Part shown: positions 1 to 8,486 of the stretch, piece after piece
Position numbering within the stretch: position 1 is the stretch's first letter
Layout: every line of letters begins with the position of its first letter
Assembly (NCBI GenBank): GCA_964515235.1
Contig: CAZEVO010000025.1
Span: 1-28,092, forward strand
Length of the DNA: 28,092 bases
Origin: OPU3-GD-OMZ sp964515235
Lineage (GTDB): Bacteria; Pseudomonadota; Gammaproteobacteria; Methylococcales; Methylomonadaceae
Direction: 5' to 3'
Notes under the pieces: generated by a model
Told to the model about the DNA's origin: nothing
Database searches by the model: none
What the model saw: the letters and a program-made list of their open reading frames with translations, nothing else
Made by a program: the position numbers and the translations under genes

Positions 1-184
1 ATTTTTTCTGAGAATACAGATACTTCGAGTATTGTTTAATTTGCAATTCACCTTAAAAAGCACGTTTTTATGCTGTTAGTGCGTTTAAAAAATAAGTTTT
101 TCTTTAGATAAACTATTTTTCTCTTCTAAAAAGTCGATAAAATAGTGCCAAGATAAAAAAATAATTTTCTTGGGATTTAAAAAT

Positions 185-1486
185 ATGTTTTCGTTCAGGT
201 TTTTCTTCTTTTTAATTGTTTGTGTTAGTTCTCTTTTAGGCAGTTCAATAGTCGTTTCTGCAGAGCAGGAGACTCAAGAACCCTCGGGCTTGCCTTATGA
301 GCACTTACAAACGTTTACAGAAATTTTTGCACGCATTCAACAAGACTATGTCGAAACGGTATCAGATGAGCAGTTGTTGGAAGATGCTGTCAGAGGAATG
401 TTGGTTGGCTTAGATCCGCATTCTTCTTATCTCGATGAAGAAGAATATAAAGATTTAAAAGTGGGTACGTCAGGTGAATTTGGCGGGCTCGGTATAGAAG
501 TCACCATGGAAGATGGTTTTGTTAAGGTGGTTTCACCGATTGATGATACTCCAGCAAAAAAGGCAGGTTTATTGTCAGGGGATATTATTGTTCGTCTTGA
601 TGAAAAACCGGTTAAAGGCATGACACTTAATGATGCGGTCAAGATCATGCGAGGTAAGCCGGGTAGTAGTCTTTTGTTAACCATTGTTAGAGAAGGTGAA
701 AGTGCGCCATTAAAGAAAACAATTGTGCGCGCCATTATTAGTGTCAAAAGTGTTAAGTTTAGAACTTTGGAAGAAGGTTTTGGCTACGTTCGAATCAGTA
801 ATTTTCAGATGAAAACCGGCGCTAACTTAAGAGAAGCAGTTACAGCATTAAAGAGTGAAAATAAAGAAGGTTTAAAAGGATTGGTTTTAGACCTTCGCAA
901 TAACCCCGGGGGTGTTTTGAATGCGGCTGTAGAAGTGAGTGACAGTTTTCTGGAGAAAGGATTGATTGTCTATACCCAAGGCCGTATCAATAATTCGGCA
1001 CTTAAATTTAATGCAGCACCTGGGGAGTTGTTAGACGGCGCTCCCATTGTGGTATTGATTAACTCAGGATCAGCATCAGCCTCCGAGATTGTCGCTGGTG
1101 CGCTTCAAGATCATAAACGTGCAGTGATTATGGGTAATAAATCATTTGGTAAAGGTTCGGTTCAAACGATTATGCCAACTAGTAATGGCGGCGCGGTAAA
1201 GCTGACAACAGCACGGTACTACACGCCTTCAGGTCGGTCAATTCAGGCAGAAGGGATTGATCCAGATATTGTTTTAGGGCGAGTTAAGTTAGAGTCTCTC
1301 GATGAGCCTGTTTTTGCACCGGTTAAGGAGTCAGATTTATCGGGACATTTAACGCAAGGCGAAGAAAAAGAAAAGCAATTGAAGAACGACTCAGATAAAA
1401 ATAACAAGACGATTCCAGCAGCGGTGGAGGATTATCCCTTGAACCAGGCTTTAACGTTGCTTAAAGGCATGAGTATCCTGAAATAG
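185..1486 (+). CDS. ctpA: Carboxy-terminal processing protease, S41 family (CtpA)
   Basis: This is a periplasmic serine protease of the S41 (tail-specific protease) family, which in Gram-negative bacteria trims or degrades envelope proteins, including peptidoglycan hydrolase partners. An N-terminal hydrophobic signal segment ends near VVSA. A PDZ domain follows at about residues 102-170 (GGLGIEV at its start). The catalytic S41 domain carries the Ser in GSASASE (about Ser298) and the Lys in FGKGS (about Lys323), 25 residues apart as in characterised CtpB. At 433 residues it has the usual length. A TTG at 170 would extend the frame by five residues, but the ATG at 185 follows a GGGA about nine bases upstream and gives a cleaner signal peptide. 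The downstream YibQ-type deacetylase is its common partner; an envC-like gene usually precedes this pair but would lie outside the window. Confidence 0.93.
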   Translation: MFSFRFFFFLIVCVSSLLGSSIVVSAEQETQEPSGLPYEHLQTFTEIFARIQQDYVETVSDEQLLEDAVRGMLVGLDPHSSYLDEEEYKDLKVGTSGEFGGLGIEVTMEDGFVKVVSPIDDTPAKKAGLLSGDIIVRLDEKPVKGMTLNDAVKIMRGKPGSSLLLTIVREGESAPLKKTIVRAIISVKSVKFRTLEEGFGYVRISNFQMKTGANLREAVTALKSENKEGLKGLVLDLRNNPGGVLNAAVEVSDSFLEKGLIVYTQGRINNSALKFNAAPGELLDGAPIVVLINSGSASASEIVAGALQDHKRAVIMGNKSFGKGSVQTIMPTSNGGAVKLTTARYYTPSGRSIQAEGIDPDIVLGRVKLESLDEPVFAPVKESDLSGHLTQGEEKEKQLKNDSDKNNKTIPAAVEDYPLNQALTLLKGMSILK

Positions 1487-1516
1487 ATTTATGATGCTGG
1501 GGTGGGTGTTGATGTG

Positions 1517-2296
1517 ATGATATTGAGGCGGCTTAGTTATTGTTTTTTATGCCTTGGTATGGTTATTTTCACCAACAAAATTTTAGCGCAAGACAAACCA
1601 GCGATCGCTATTGTTATTGATGATATGGGCTATGATAAGGTTTTAGGGCAGATGGCTATTGACCTTCCCGGTGCGCTCAGCTTTTCTTTTTTGCCTTATG
1701 CACCCTTTACTTCAGAGTTGGCAGAAAATGCATTTGCTCATGGCAAAGAAGTTCTAGCACATATCCCGATGCAATCTTTTGAGCCTAAAAAGCTTGGCAA
1801 AGATGGTTTGACGTGGGCGATGGAAAAAAATGAGTTAACCCAAAAACTAATCACTCAAATTGCTGCAGTTCCGCATGCCATCGGTGTTAATAATCATATG
1901 GGTAGTTTGTTAACACAAGATAGCGAATCGATGCAGTGGGTCGTAGCAGGTTTGCAAGGGGTATCTGCAAAAGAAGAGCTGTTTTTTTTAGATAGTCGGA
2001 CGACAAAGCATACCGTAGCAGAGACGGTGGCTTTTGAGTCAGGTCTTGCGACGGCAAGAAGAGATGTTTTTTTTGACCATACAGATGACCGGCAGGCTAT
2101 TAGAGAGCAGTTTCAATCATTGGTCCGTTTAGCAAAAGAGAAAGGTTTTGCCATTGGTATTGGGCATCCGAAACTCAATACATTGAAGGTCTTGCTGGAG
2201 GTGTTAAGTCAGTTAGATAATTATGGTGTTGTTATAGTGCCGCTTTCTAAACGGTTGCTCAAAAAGCCCCCAGAGCCTGAATTGTTGTCATTTTAA
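1517..2296 (+). CDS. Divergent polysaccharide deacetylase family protein (YibQ-like)
   Basis: This protein belongs to the divergent polysaccharide deacetylase family (DUF610, YibQ), a NodB-like fold predicted to act on envelope polysaccharide in the periplasm; the substrate is not established. Visible signature segments are IVIDDMGYD near the N-terminus of the mature protein, AHIPMQSFEPK, NNHMGS, FFLDSRTT and IGHPK. A signal peptide runs from MILRR to about ILAQ. The frame is open from a GTG at 1502, but the ATG at 1517 lies a suitable distance after GGGGTGGG and starts directly at the signal peptide, so I prefer it. The gene begins 30 bases after the ctpA stop and is probably cotranscribed with it, a pairing common in Proteobacteria (often envC-ctpA-yibQ). 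Confidence 0.87.
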   Translation: MILRRLSYCFLCLGMVIFTNKILAQDKPAIAIVIDDMGYDKVLGQMAIDLPGALSFSFLPYAPFTSELAENAFAHGKEVLAHIPMQSFEPKKLGKDGLTWAMEKNELTQKLITQIAAVPHAIGVNNHMGSLLTQDSESMQWVVAGLQGVSAKEELFFLDSRTTKHTVAETVAFESGLATARRDVFFDHTDDRQAIREQFQSLVRLAKEKGFAIGIGHPKLNTLKVLLEVLSQLDNYGVVIVPLSKRLLKKPPEPELLSF

Positions 2297-2316
2297 GGTG
2301 CTGGGAGCTATGCCGT

Positions 2317-2343
2317 TAAAAAATCCTCATTGTTTTAATGGGA
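2317..2343 (-). terminator. Possible intrinsic terminator of the sulfite reductase operon
   Basis: Read on the minus strand, a short stem (TCCCATT pairing with AATGAGGA, with one bulged base) is followed by a run of six T. It lies directly after the DUF934 gene and faces the convergent deacetylase gene. The stem is short and imperfect, so the call is tentative. Confidence 0.4.
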
Positions 2344-2346
2344 ATC

Positions 2347-2793
2347 TTATTGGTAGTGGACAGTGAATTCATCAAAAGCTGAAAGCATTTCCTCTGCTTG
2401 TGAATTGTCCTCGCTAGTGAGTTCGAAAGCATTAAAACCGACACGGTTAAGGTAATAGATCTGATCGCGGTGAAACCCCCCTGTTGCTCTAATTTCGCCT
2501 TTAAATTGGTAACGATTCCGTAGTAATTGTGCTCTTGAAAAGTTCCTGCCATCGGTAAAGGTAGCGAAATTTAAGGCAATTAAACTAAAATTATCAAGGT
2601 CGATGAGAATCACATCGAGGTCATCTTCGATGTTGATGGATATGCCTATTTCTCCGGCGTGATTTAATAATGTTTCTTTGTGAGTCAGCCAGTGGTTGTA
2701 GGTGACAACAATATCGCCATTGGGGGTGGGTGAGTCATCTGCAACAAAGGTCCATGAATCTATAATAATTTCTCTATTTTTAATTAGGCGCAT
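2347..2793 (-). CDS. DUF934 protein, sulfite reductase partner
   Basis: This is a DUF934 family protein, often annotated as an oxidoreductase probably involved in sulfite reduction. Family members sit immediately after an assimilatory sulfite/nitrite reductase gene, as here. The biochemical role is not established; an accessory or electron-transfer role is inferred from context only. The conserved C-terminal half is visible, with FTDGRNFSRAQLLRNRY followed by the GEIRATGGFHRDQIYYLNRVGF region. The frame is open upstream to 2823, but the ATG at 2793 begins the typical MRLIKNREII N-terminus and overlaps the upstream reductase stop by 14 bases, which indicates translational coupling. The resulting 148 residues are close to the usual family length. 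Confidence 0.85.
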   Translation of the reverse strand: MRLIKNREIIIDSWTFVADDSPTPNGDIVVTYNHWLTHKETLLNHAGEIGISINIEDDLDVILIDLDNFSLIALNFATFTDGRNFSRAQLLRNRYQFKGEIRATGGFHRDQIYYLNRVGFNAFELTSEDNSQAEEMLSAFDEFTVHYQ

Positions 2794-4432
2794 ATACTTT
2801 ATCTTTAAAAGGGCGAATACCAATACGGTTTACAGTGGCTAGAAAATTTTCATCTTCAAGTCGTTCTTTCAGGTAAACCTCAAGAATAGTTTTAATAGTT
2901 GGAGTAATTTCCTCTTTACTAACAGCAGGACCTAAACGGCGACCTAGCGCAGCATCTTCTTCGGAAGATCCGCCTAGGGTAATTTGATACCACTCAACGC
3001 CTTTCTTATCGACGCCTAAAATACCTATGTTGCCGACACTTTGGTGGGCGCAACCATTCATGCAACCGGAAAGGTTTATTTTAAGATCCCCTAAATCATG
3101 GATGTAGTCCATGTTATCAAATAAGTTATTAATATCTTGTGCAATACCGATTGACCCGGCATTTGCCAGTGCACAATAATCGAGCCCGGGGCAACAAATC
3201 ATATCTGTAATGCAGTTAATGTTCGGTGTAGCGAGGTTTAACGCATTAAGTCGTTCCCATAAGGCGTATAAGTTAGCCTGTTCAATATCCGCTAAAACAA
3301 GATTTTGTCGGTGCGTGCTGCGAATAAGCCCAAAGCTGAATTGGTCAGCCAGATCAGCGAGTGCATCGAGTTGTTGGTGGGTAATATCGCCTGGCGGAGA
3401 ATCAGGTGCTTTTAATGAAACGTAAGCAATGCGGTAGCCGGATTTTTTATGTGTAACGGTATTATGCTTGAACCATAGAGCAAAAGCAGGGTTGCTTGCG
3501 AGATGTTGTTCGTGGCTTTGGTCAGCTTTGGCGGTTGTGGAATAATCAGGTTCTGCAAAGTGGCTTTTAACTTCACTGATACGATCGTCGGTTAATTCCA
3601 TGCCGCTTTTAATCGCTTGCCACTCGGTTTCAACCATTTGGGTAAAAACCTCTAGCCCTGTTTCTCTCACTAAAATTTTAATACGTGCTTTATACTTATT
3701 GTCTCTGCGACCATTTAAGTTATAGACACGTAAAATCGCTTCTAAATAAGAGAGTAAATGTTGTTTTTCAAGATAAGGGCGTACCACTTGACCGATAACC
3801 GGTGTACGGCCTAATCCGCCACCAACAAGAACTTTAAAGCCAATTGTGCCGTTATCATCTCTTACAAGGTGCAAGCCAATGTCATGGAGTTGTGTGGCGG
3901 CACGGTCTTGTGTTGATGCACTTACGGCAATTTTAAATTTACGGGGAAGGTAAGCAAACTCCGGATGGAGTGTCGTCCATTGTCTTATAATCTCGCAATA
4001 GGGTCTGGGATCCTCAATTTCATCCACGCAGACGCCTGCTAGAGGATCACTGGTTGTATTTCTTAGGCAGTTTCCACTGGTTTGGATTGCATGCATTTGA
4101 ACACTTGCTAATTCCTCCAGTAAGTCAGGTACTCTTTCTAATTCAGGCCAGTTATATTGAATGTTTTGGCGTGTCGTGAAGTGAGCGAATCCTTTATCGT
4201 AATCACGAGCAATACTGGCTAGTTTTCTAAATTGAGTTGAAGAAAATAAACCGTATGGTCCTGCGACCCGTAACATGGGTGCGTGGGTTTGGACATAAAG
4301 TCCATTCATGAGTCGTAGCGCCCTGAATTCATCATCAGGAATCTCGCCTTTTAGAAATCGCTCAGTTTGGTCGCGGTATTGCGTCACGCGGTCGTCAACA
4401 ATTTTTTGGTCAATATCGTTGTATTGGTACAT
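2780..4432 (-). CDS. Assimilatory sulfite/nitrite reductase hemoprotein (CysI/NirA-like)
   Basis: This is a siroheme- and Fe4S4-dependent reductase that most likely reduces sulfite to sulfide in cysteine biosynthesis in the cytoplasm. Two ferredoxin-like/4Fe-4S half repeats are visible: one includes FAHFTTRQNIQYNW (about residues 82-95), the second FGLIRSTHRQNLVL (about 367-380). The cluster and siroheme ligands are the C-x5-C pair Cys414/Cys420 and the C-x3-C pair Cys457/Cys461 (SGCMNGC). At 550 residues it is a single-subunit enzyme of normal length. The coupled DUF934 gene favours sulfite over nitrite as substrate, but nitrite reductases of the same superfamily cannot be excluded from sequence alone. 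It is transcribed divergently from nhaD; I saw no convincing promoter in the 169-base gap. Confidence 0.88.
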   Translation of the reverse strand: MYQYNDIDQKIVDDRVTQYRDQTERFLKGEIPDDEFRALRLMNGLYVQTHAPMLRVAGPYGLFSSTQFRKLASIARDYDKGFAHFTTRQNIQYNWPELERVPDLLEELASVQMHAIQTSGNCLRNTTSDPLAGVCVDEIEDPRPYCEIIRQWTTLHPEFAYLPRKFKIAVSASTQDRAATQLHDIGLHLVRDDNGTIGFKVLVGGGLGRTPVIGQVVRPYLEKQHLLSYLEAILRVYNLNGRRDNKYKARIKILVRETGLEVFTQMVETEWQAIKSGMELTDDRISEVKSHFAEPDYSTTAKADQSHEQHLASNPAFALWFKHNTVTHKKSGYRIAYVSLKAPDSPPGDITHQQLDALADLADQFSFGLIRSTHRQNLVLADIEQANLYALWERLNALNLATPNINCITDMICCPGLDYCALANAGSIGIAQDINNLFDNMDYIHDLGDLKINLSGCMNGCAHQSVGNIGILGVDKKGVEWYQITLGGSSEEDAALGRRLGPAVSKEEITPTIKTILEVYLKERLEDENFLATVNRIGIRPFKDKVYAPN

Positions 4433-4601
4433 ACTTTACAAGGCTAATATTTATTATGGAAAAGGGTTTAACCAATAATGATATACCTCTATAGAGCAAA
4501 TGAAAAGTTTAATAAAAAGTGTTAGACTTAAAAGTTTGATCAGAGTGGGTCGGAAGATTGCTCTGAAATTTGAATTTTTGTTTTAATTAAAGGGGGTTAG
4601 A

Positions 4602-5972
4602 GTGTCTTGTAGACGTTTAATGATGTTGTTGTCACTGTTTTTGGTGCCGGAATTGGTATCGGCAGCGGAAGTCAATAACTTGGGGCTAACCGGTACAGAA
4701 ACGGGGATTTTTACGGTTCTTATTTTTGTGATTGCGTATGGTTTTGTGATGGCTGAAGAGTTCACCCATTTGCGGAAATCAAAGCCCGTTATCTTCGCAG
4801 GTGCCATAATTTGGGCGCATGCGGCTCATCTGGCTTCAGAAGCCGGCGTATCGGTTGAGCAAACACATCAAGTCTTCGAACGTAATTTGGTTGAATTTGC
4901 TGAGTTAATGTTGTTTTTGATTGTGGCAATGACTTATGTGAATGTGATGGCTGAGCGCAATGTCTTTAATGCATTGCGGTCTTGGTTAGTGAGAAAACAT
5001 TTCAATTACCGTCAGTTATTTGTCATTACCGGTGTCATTACCTTTTTCTTATCGGCCGTTGCTGATAATTTGACTTCAGCGTTATTGGTGGGTGCAGTAG
5101 TCTTGGCAGTAGGGAAAGGGAATGATCGTTTTGTCAGTTTAGGGTTTGTTAATCTTGTCGTGGCTGCAAATGCGGGGGGGGCCTTTAGTCCTTTTGGCGA
5201 TATTACCACGCTGATGGTGTGGCAGGCAGGTTATGCTGAGTTCTTTGATTTCTTTAGATTATTTGTTCCGTCAGTCGTTAATTACGCTGTTCCAGCAGCA
5301 TTTATGTATTTTGCAGTCCCAAATGAGCAGCCGGAACAATCTTCGGGTGAAGAGGTTATCGGGCTTAAAACAGGAGGGATTACCGTTTGCATCTTGTTTG
5401 CATTCACGATTGGGTTAGCTGTTAGTTTTAAACAAATTATTCATTTGCCACCTTTTATGGGAATGATGTTGGGGCTATCTATATTAATGTTTTACGGTTA
5501 TTACCTGAGGGTGACGTGCACGGAACATAAAGGTGATTATCGGTTCGATATTTTTCGCAAAATACGTGATGCTGAATGGGATACGCTCTTTTTCTTCTTT
5601 GGGGTTGTTTTCGCTGTAGGTGGGTTAGGATATATTGGTTATTTGGAGTTACTCTCTGGGGCGATGTACGACACCTTAGGGGCAACGACCGCTAATATTT
5701 TAGTCGGGGTTTTGTCTGCAATTATTGATAACATTCCCGTGATGTTTGCCGTATTAAGTATGAACCTTGATATGGATTTGTATCAGTGGTTGCTAGTGAC
5801 CTTAACAGCCGGTGTTGGGGGGTCATTGCTTTCAATTGGTTCGGCGGCAGGGGTTGCGTTAATGGGGCAGTCTAAACAGATGTATACTTTTTTTAGTCAT
5901 ATTAAGTGGACACCGCATATTGCATTAGGTTACATCGCCAGTATTTTTGTCCATTATCTGATTAATGGGTAG
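4602..5972 (+). CDS. nhaD: Na+/H+ antiporter, NhaD family
   Basis: This is a polytopic inner-membrane protein of the NhaD family (ion transporter superfamily), which expels Na+ or Li+ in exchange for protons. The typical N-terminal extra hydrophobic segment is followed by VMAEEFTHLRKSKPVI, and the core contains FFLSAVADNLTSALLVGAV and NAGGAFSPFGDITTLMVW, both hallmark regions with charged residues inside membrane segments. A second such region is ILVGVLSAIIDNIPVMFAVL. The start is a GTG preceded by AGGGGG with six bases between; the downstream ATGs have no comparable site. At 456 residues the protein is of usual length. NhaD proteins are common in marine and haloalkaliphilic bacteria, which hints at a sodium-rich habitat. 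The AmpG-like gene follows after 40 bases and may be cotranscribed. Confidence 0.9.
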   Translation: MSCRRLMMLLSLFLVPELVSAAEVNNLGLTGTETGIFTVLIFVIAYGFVMAEEFTHLRKSKPVIFAGAIIWAHAAHLASEAGVSVEQTHQVFERNLVEFAELMLFLIVAMTYVNVMAERNVFNALRSWLVRKHFNYRQLFVITGVITFFLSAVADNLTSALLVGAVVLAVGKGNDRFVSLGFVNLVVAANAGGAFSPFGDITTLMVWQAGYAEFFDFFRLFVPSVVNYAVPAAFMYFAVPNEQPEQSSGEEVIGLKTGGITVCILFAFTIGLAVSFKQIIHLPPFMGMMLGLSILMFYGYYLRVTCTEHKGDYRFDIFRKIRDAEWDTLFFFFGVVFAVGGLGYIGYLELLSGAMYDTLGATTANILVGVLSAIIDNIPVMFAVLSMNLDMDLYQWLLVTLTAGVGGSLLSIGSAAGVALMGQSKQMYTFFSHIKWTPHIALGYIASIFVHYLING

Positions 5973-6012
5973 TTTAATTTTGCTCCATTCTTACGAATGA
6001 GATTAAAGATGT

Positions 6013-7332
6013 ATGGCTGATATGCCTTTTCAAGGCTGGCTGAATGCATTGCAGGTTTATCGTCAACCCCGAGTAATTGCAATGATCTTACTCGGGTTCT
6101 CAGCGGGGCTCCCTTTTCTTTTGGTTTTTTCCACATTGTCAGCGTGGTTACGAGATGAGGGGGTTGCACGCTCGGTTATTGGTTATTTTGGCTGGGTCGG
6201 AATGACTTATTCGATTAAAGTTTTTTGGGCGCCAATTGTTGATAAAGTGCCGTTGTTAGGGTTAACGCAATGGTTAGGTCGGCGACGTAGTTGGTTAGTT
6301 GTGGCGCAGATAGGGGTCAGTTCAGGATTGTATTACATGGCTCAGTTAAATGTTGAAACTGAGATTGAGCGTGTGGCGATTTGTGCAGTTTTTATTGCAT
6401 TTTGTTCTGCAACGCAAGATATTGTGGTTGATGCTTTTCGTATTGAGTCTGCAGTTATCAAGCTGCAGGGTGCAATGGCAGCATCCTATGTGTTTGGGTA
6501 TCGGTTGGCACTGTTGGTTGCGGGTGCTGGAGCGTTATATATTGCTGATTTTTTTAGTTGGCAGATAGCTTATTGTGTTATGGCTGGGTTAATGGGAGTT
6601 GGTATAGTAACCACCCTGTTATTAAAGGAGCCAAAGAGGTTGGTTTTAGCAAGTGATGCTGCTTCGGGAGAAGATTTAAAATCATCGAAAAGATTATTGG
6701 CTTGGTTTGTGGGTGCTATCGTTAGCCCTTTCAGTGATTTTTTTAAGCGCTTTGGTCGTTTCGGATTTATGGTTCTAGCGTTGGTTGCAGTCTACAAGCT
6801 CAGTGATATTACAATGGGAATGATGGCGAATCCTTTTTATCTTGATTTAGGTTTTACTAAACAGCAAATCGCGCAAGTTACGAAAGTTTTCGGTTTTTTC
6901 ATGACCCTTTTAGGTGCTTTTATGGGGGGTGTGATGGTGGTTCGTTATGGGCTAATGCGTCCCTTGGTTTTAGGTGCATTTTTGATTGCTGCTACTAATT
7001 TGCTATTTTCGATATTGGCCGTTGCTGAACCCAGTGTGGAAATGTTAGCTATCGTTGTGAGTATGGATAACTTAAGTGGGGGTTTGGCAACAGCTGTTTT
7101 TATTGCCTATTTATCCAGTTTGACCAGCATTGCGCATACCGCTACGCAATATGCCTTATTCAGTTCTTTGATGACTTTACCGGCAAAATTTATAAGTGGC
7201 TTTTCAGGCGTGATTGTTGATAGCTACGGTTATTTTAACTTTTTTCTGTTTGCGGCTAGCTTAGGGCTGCCAGCGATCATTTTGGCTTTTATTATTTACT
7301 GGCATGATCAGGCTGTGAAATCAGTCAGTTAA
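6013..7332 (+). CDS. MFS permease, AmpG-like (muropeptide uptake)
   Basis: This is a major facilitator superfamily protein with about twelve to fourteen hydrophobic segments, most similar in layout to AmpG, the inner-membrane permease that imports GlcNAc-anhydroMurNAc peptides during peptidoglycan recycling. The AmpG-like N-terminus reads MILLGFSAGLPFLLVFSTLS, followed by WAPIVDKVPL and the basic loop LGRRRSWL; the segment CSATQDIVVDAFRIE in the middle of the first half is also typical. At 439 residues it is slightly shorter than E. coli AmpG (about 490). The ATG has no strong Shine-Dalgarno site. Its stop codon overlaps that of the convergent exonuclease gene, with no terminator between them. 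Related acetyl-CoA or siderophore MFS carriers are less likely alternatives. Confidence 0.83.
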   Translation: MADMPFQGWLNALQVYRQPRVIAMILLGFSAGLPFLLVFSTLSAWLRDEGVARSVIGYFGWVGMTYSIKVFWAPIVDKVPLLGLTQWLGRRRSWLVVAQIGVSSGLYYMAQLNVETEIERVAICAVFIAFCSATQDIVVDAFRIESAVIKLQGAMAASYVFGYRLALLVAGAGALYIADFFSWQIAYCVMAGLMGVGIVTTLLLKEPKRLVLASDAASGEDLKSSKRLLAWFVGAIVSPFSDFFKRFGRFGFMVLALVAVYKLSDITMGMMANPFYLDLGFTKQQIAQVTKVFGFFMTLLGAFMGGVMVVRYGLMRPLVLGAFLIAATNLLFSILAVAEPSVEMLAIVVSMDNLSGGLATAVFIAYLSSLTSIAHTATQYALFSSLMTLPAKFISGFSGVIVDSYGYFNFFLFAASLGLPAIILAFIIYWHDQAVKSVS

Positions 7333-8102
7333 AAGTCTAGTTCATAATCAATTATTAAGGGAGCGTGATCTGAGAATCGCTCATCTTTATAGATGGTTGC
7401 TGCATGTGCTTTATTCTTAAGGTTTGGGCTGGAGATTTGGTAATCAATACGCCAGCCAACATTTTTCAACCATGACTGACCGCGGTTAGACCACCACGTG
7501 TATTGTTCGGGATTAGGGTTTAGTATGCGAAAAACATCATTCCATTGATTACTCTCAATAAGTTGGTCCATCCAGGCTCGTTCTTCTGGCAGGAAACCTG
7601 AGTTTTTTTTATTGCCACGCCAGTTTTTTAGGTCTATTTCTTTATGTGCAATATTCCAGTCGCCACAAATAATATACTGGCGACCATCATCTGAAAATTT
7701 ATTCAATAAGGGCATAAAGCGCTCTAAGAATTCAAATTTAATCATTTGCCTTTCTTCGCTAGAGGAGCCGGAAGGGAGATAAAGTGAAATAATACTGAGG
7801 TTGCCAAACTGTGCTTCTAGGTAGCGACCTTCGGTATCAGCCGTGGTCCAACCGAGATTAGTTACAATTTTATTGGGTTCTTTTTTGCTGTAGAGGGCAA
7901 CACCGCTATAACCTTTTTTTACGGCGTCATGATAATAGCAATGGTAAGATTTAGGCCAAAAAATTTCAGCACTAAGTTGGTCGACTTGGGCTTTGGTTTC
8001 TTGAATACAGATAATATCGGCATTTTGTTGAGGTAACCATTCAAAGAAGCCTTTTCGGGCAGCAGCACGAATGCCATTTGCATTGAGTGTTATTATTCGC
8101 AT
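7329..8102 (-). CDS. xth: Exodeoxyribonuclease III (AP endonuclease, Xth family)
   Basis: This cytoplasmic Mg2+-dependent nuclease of the exonuclease III/APE1 family cleaves at abasic sites and removes 3' blocking groups in base excision repair. The family motifs appear in order: LNANGIRAA at residues 6-14, IQETK with the metal-binding Glu35, SLYLPSGSS, GDWNIAHKEID with the catalytic Asp and Asn, and SDHAPL close to the C-terminus with the active-site Asp-His pair. The 257-residue length is normal. The gene runs towards the AmpG-like gene, and their stop codons overlap at 7329-7332. It diverges from rpmE across a 93-base gap. Confidence 0.94.
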   Translation of the reverse strand: MRIITLNANGIRAAARKGFFEWLPQQNADIICIQETKAQVDQLSAEIFWPKSYHCYYHDAVKKGYSGVALYSKKEPNKIVTNLGWTTADTEGRYLEAQFGNLSIISLYLPSGSSSEERQMIKFEFLERFMPLLNKFSDDGRQYIICGDWNIAHKEIDLKNWRGNKKNSGFLPEERAWMDQLIESNQWNDVFRILNPNPEQYTWWSNRGQSWLKNVGWRIDYQISSPNLKNKAHAATIYKDERFSDHAPLIIDYELDF

Positions 8103-8116
8103 TAGGAAAAAGTATA

Positions 8117-8145
8117 TTGCTAGAATTAAATAAGATAGGTATTAT
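8117..8145 (+). promoter_or_regulatory. Sigma-70 type promoter of rpmE
   Basis: A -35 element TTGCTA (8117-8122) and a -10 element TATTAT (8140-8145) are separated by exactly 17 bases, about 50 bases before the rpmE start. Both match the consensus well. Confidence 0.65.
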
Positions 8146-8195
8146 ATGCAGTTAACTGTAAATATTGTAAATAAATTGATCGGTGTGTTGTTCAA

Positions 8196-8396
8196 ATGAA
8201 ACCAGAAATTCATCCAGAGTATAATCAAATTACTGTGACCTGTGGTTGTGGTAATAATTTTAAAACAGGGTCGGTGTTAGGAAAGGATCTTCACGTAGAG
8301 GTTTGTTCTGCATGTCATCCTTTTTATACAGGTAAGCAAAGAATTGTCGATACGGCTGGCCGAGTAAATAAATTCCACGAGAAGTACGGAAAATAG
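8196..8396 (+). CDS. rpmE: 50S ribosomal protein L31, zinc-binding form
   Basis: This small protein of the large ribosomal subunit has 66 residues, close to the usual length of type A L31. It is the zinc-binding (C+) paralogue: the Cys ligands are visible at positions 16, 18, 37 and 40 (TCGCGN and CSACHPFYTG). The C-terminal RVNKFHEKYGK is characteristic of the family. The ATG has only a weak ribosome binding site. The gene stands alone, with its own promoter upstream and a hairpin downstream. In other bacteria C+ L31 can be replaced by a zinc-free paralogue under zinc limitation; no such paralogue or Zur site is visible here. Confidence 0.97.
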   Translation: MKPEIHPEYNQITVTCGCGNNFKTGSVLGKDLHVEVCSACHPFYTGKQRIVDTAGRVNKFHEKYGK

Positions 8397-8430
8397 AGAC
8401 ACTAAAACACTTTGAGTGTGTCTATTTTTA
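8397..8430 (+). terminator. Intrinsic terminator of rpmE
   Basis: A stem AGACAC (8397-8402) / GTGTCT (8418-8423), with a smaller CACT/AGTG pairing inside, is followed by ATTTTTA. It begins immediately after the rpmE stop codon. Confidence 0.7.
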
Positions 8431-8466
8431 AAAGGGGGTTGCTTAAGGAAACTAGGCAGCCCTTTT
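8430..8466. terminator. Hairpin between rpmE and mrcA, probably the mrcA terminator
   Basis: The segment AAAAGG-GGGTTGC pairs with GCAGCCC-TTTT (one G-T wobble, a two-base bulge). A and T runs at its ends would let it act in both directions, but it most naturally ends the minus-strand mrcA transcript just before the rpmE hairpin. Confidence 0.55.
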
Positions 8467-8486
8467 AACTTTTAGGCGGTTGGGAA

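Noticed and set aside
427..747. 106-residue frame on the minus strand inside ctpA
   Set aside because: It lies wholly within the conserved PDZ coding region of ctpA and has no recognisable protein features; similar antisense frames in other genes were discarded for the same reason.
4550..4564. Inverted repeat CAGAG/CTCTG between cysI and nhaD as an operator
   Set aside because: Five-base arms at this distance are expected by chance in AT-rich DNA and no promoter elements flank it convincingly.
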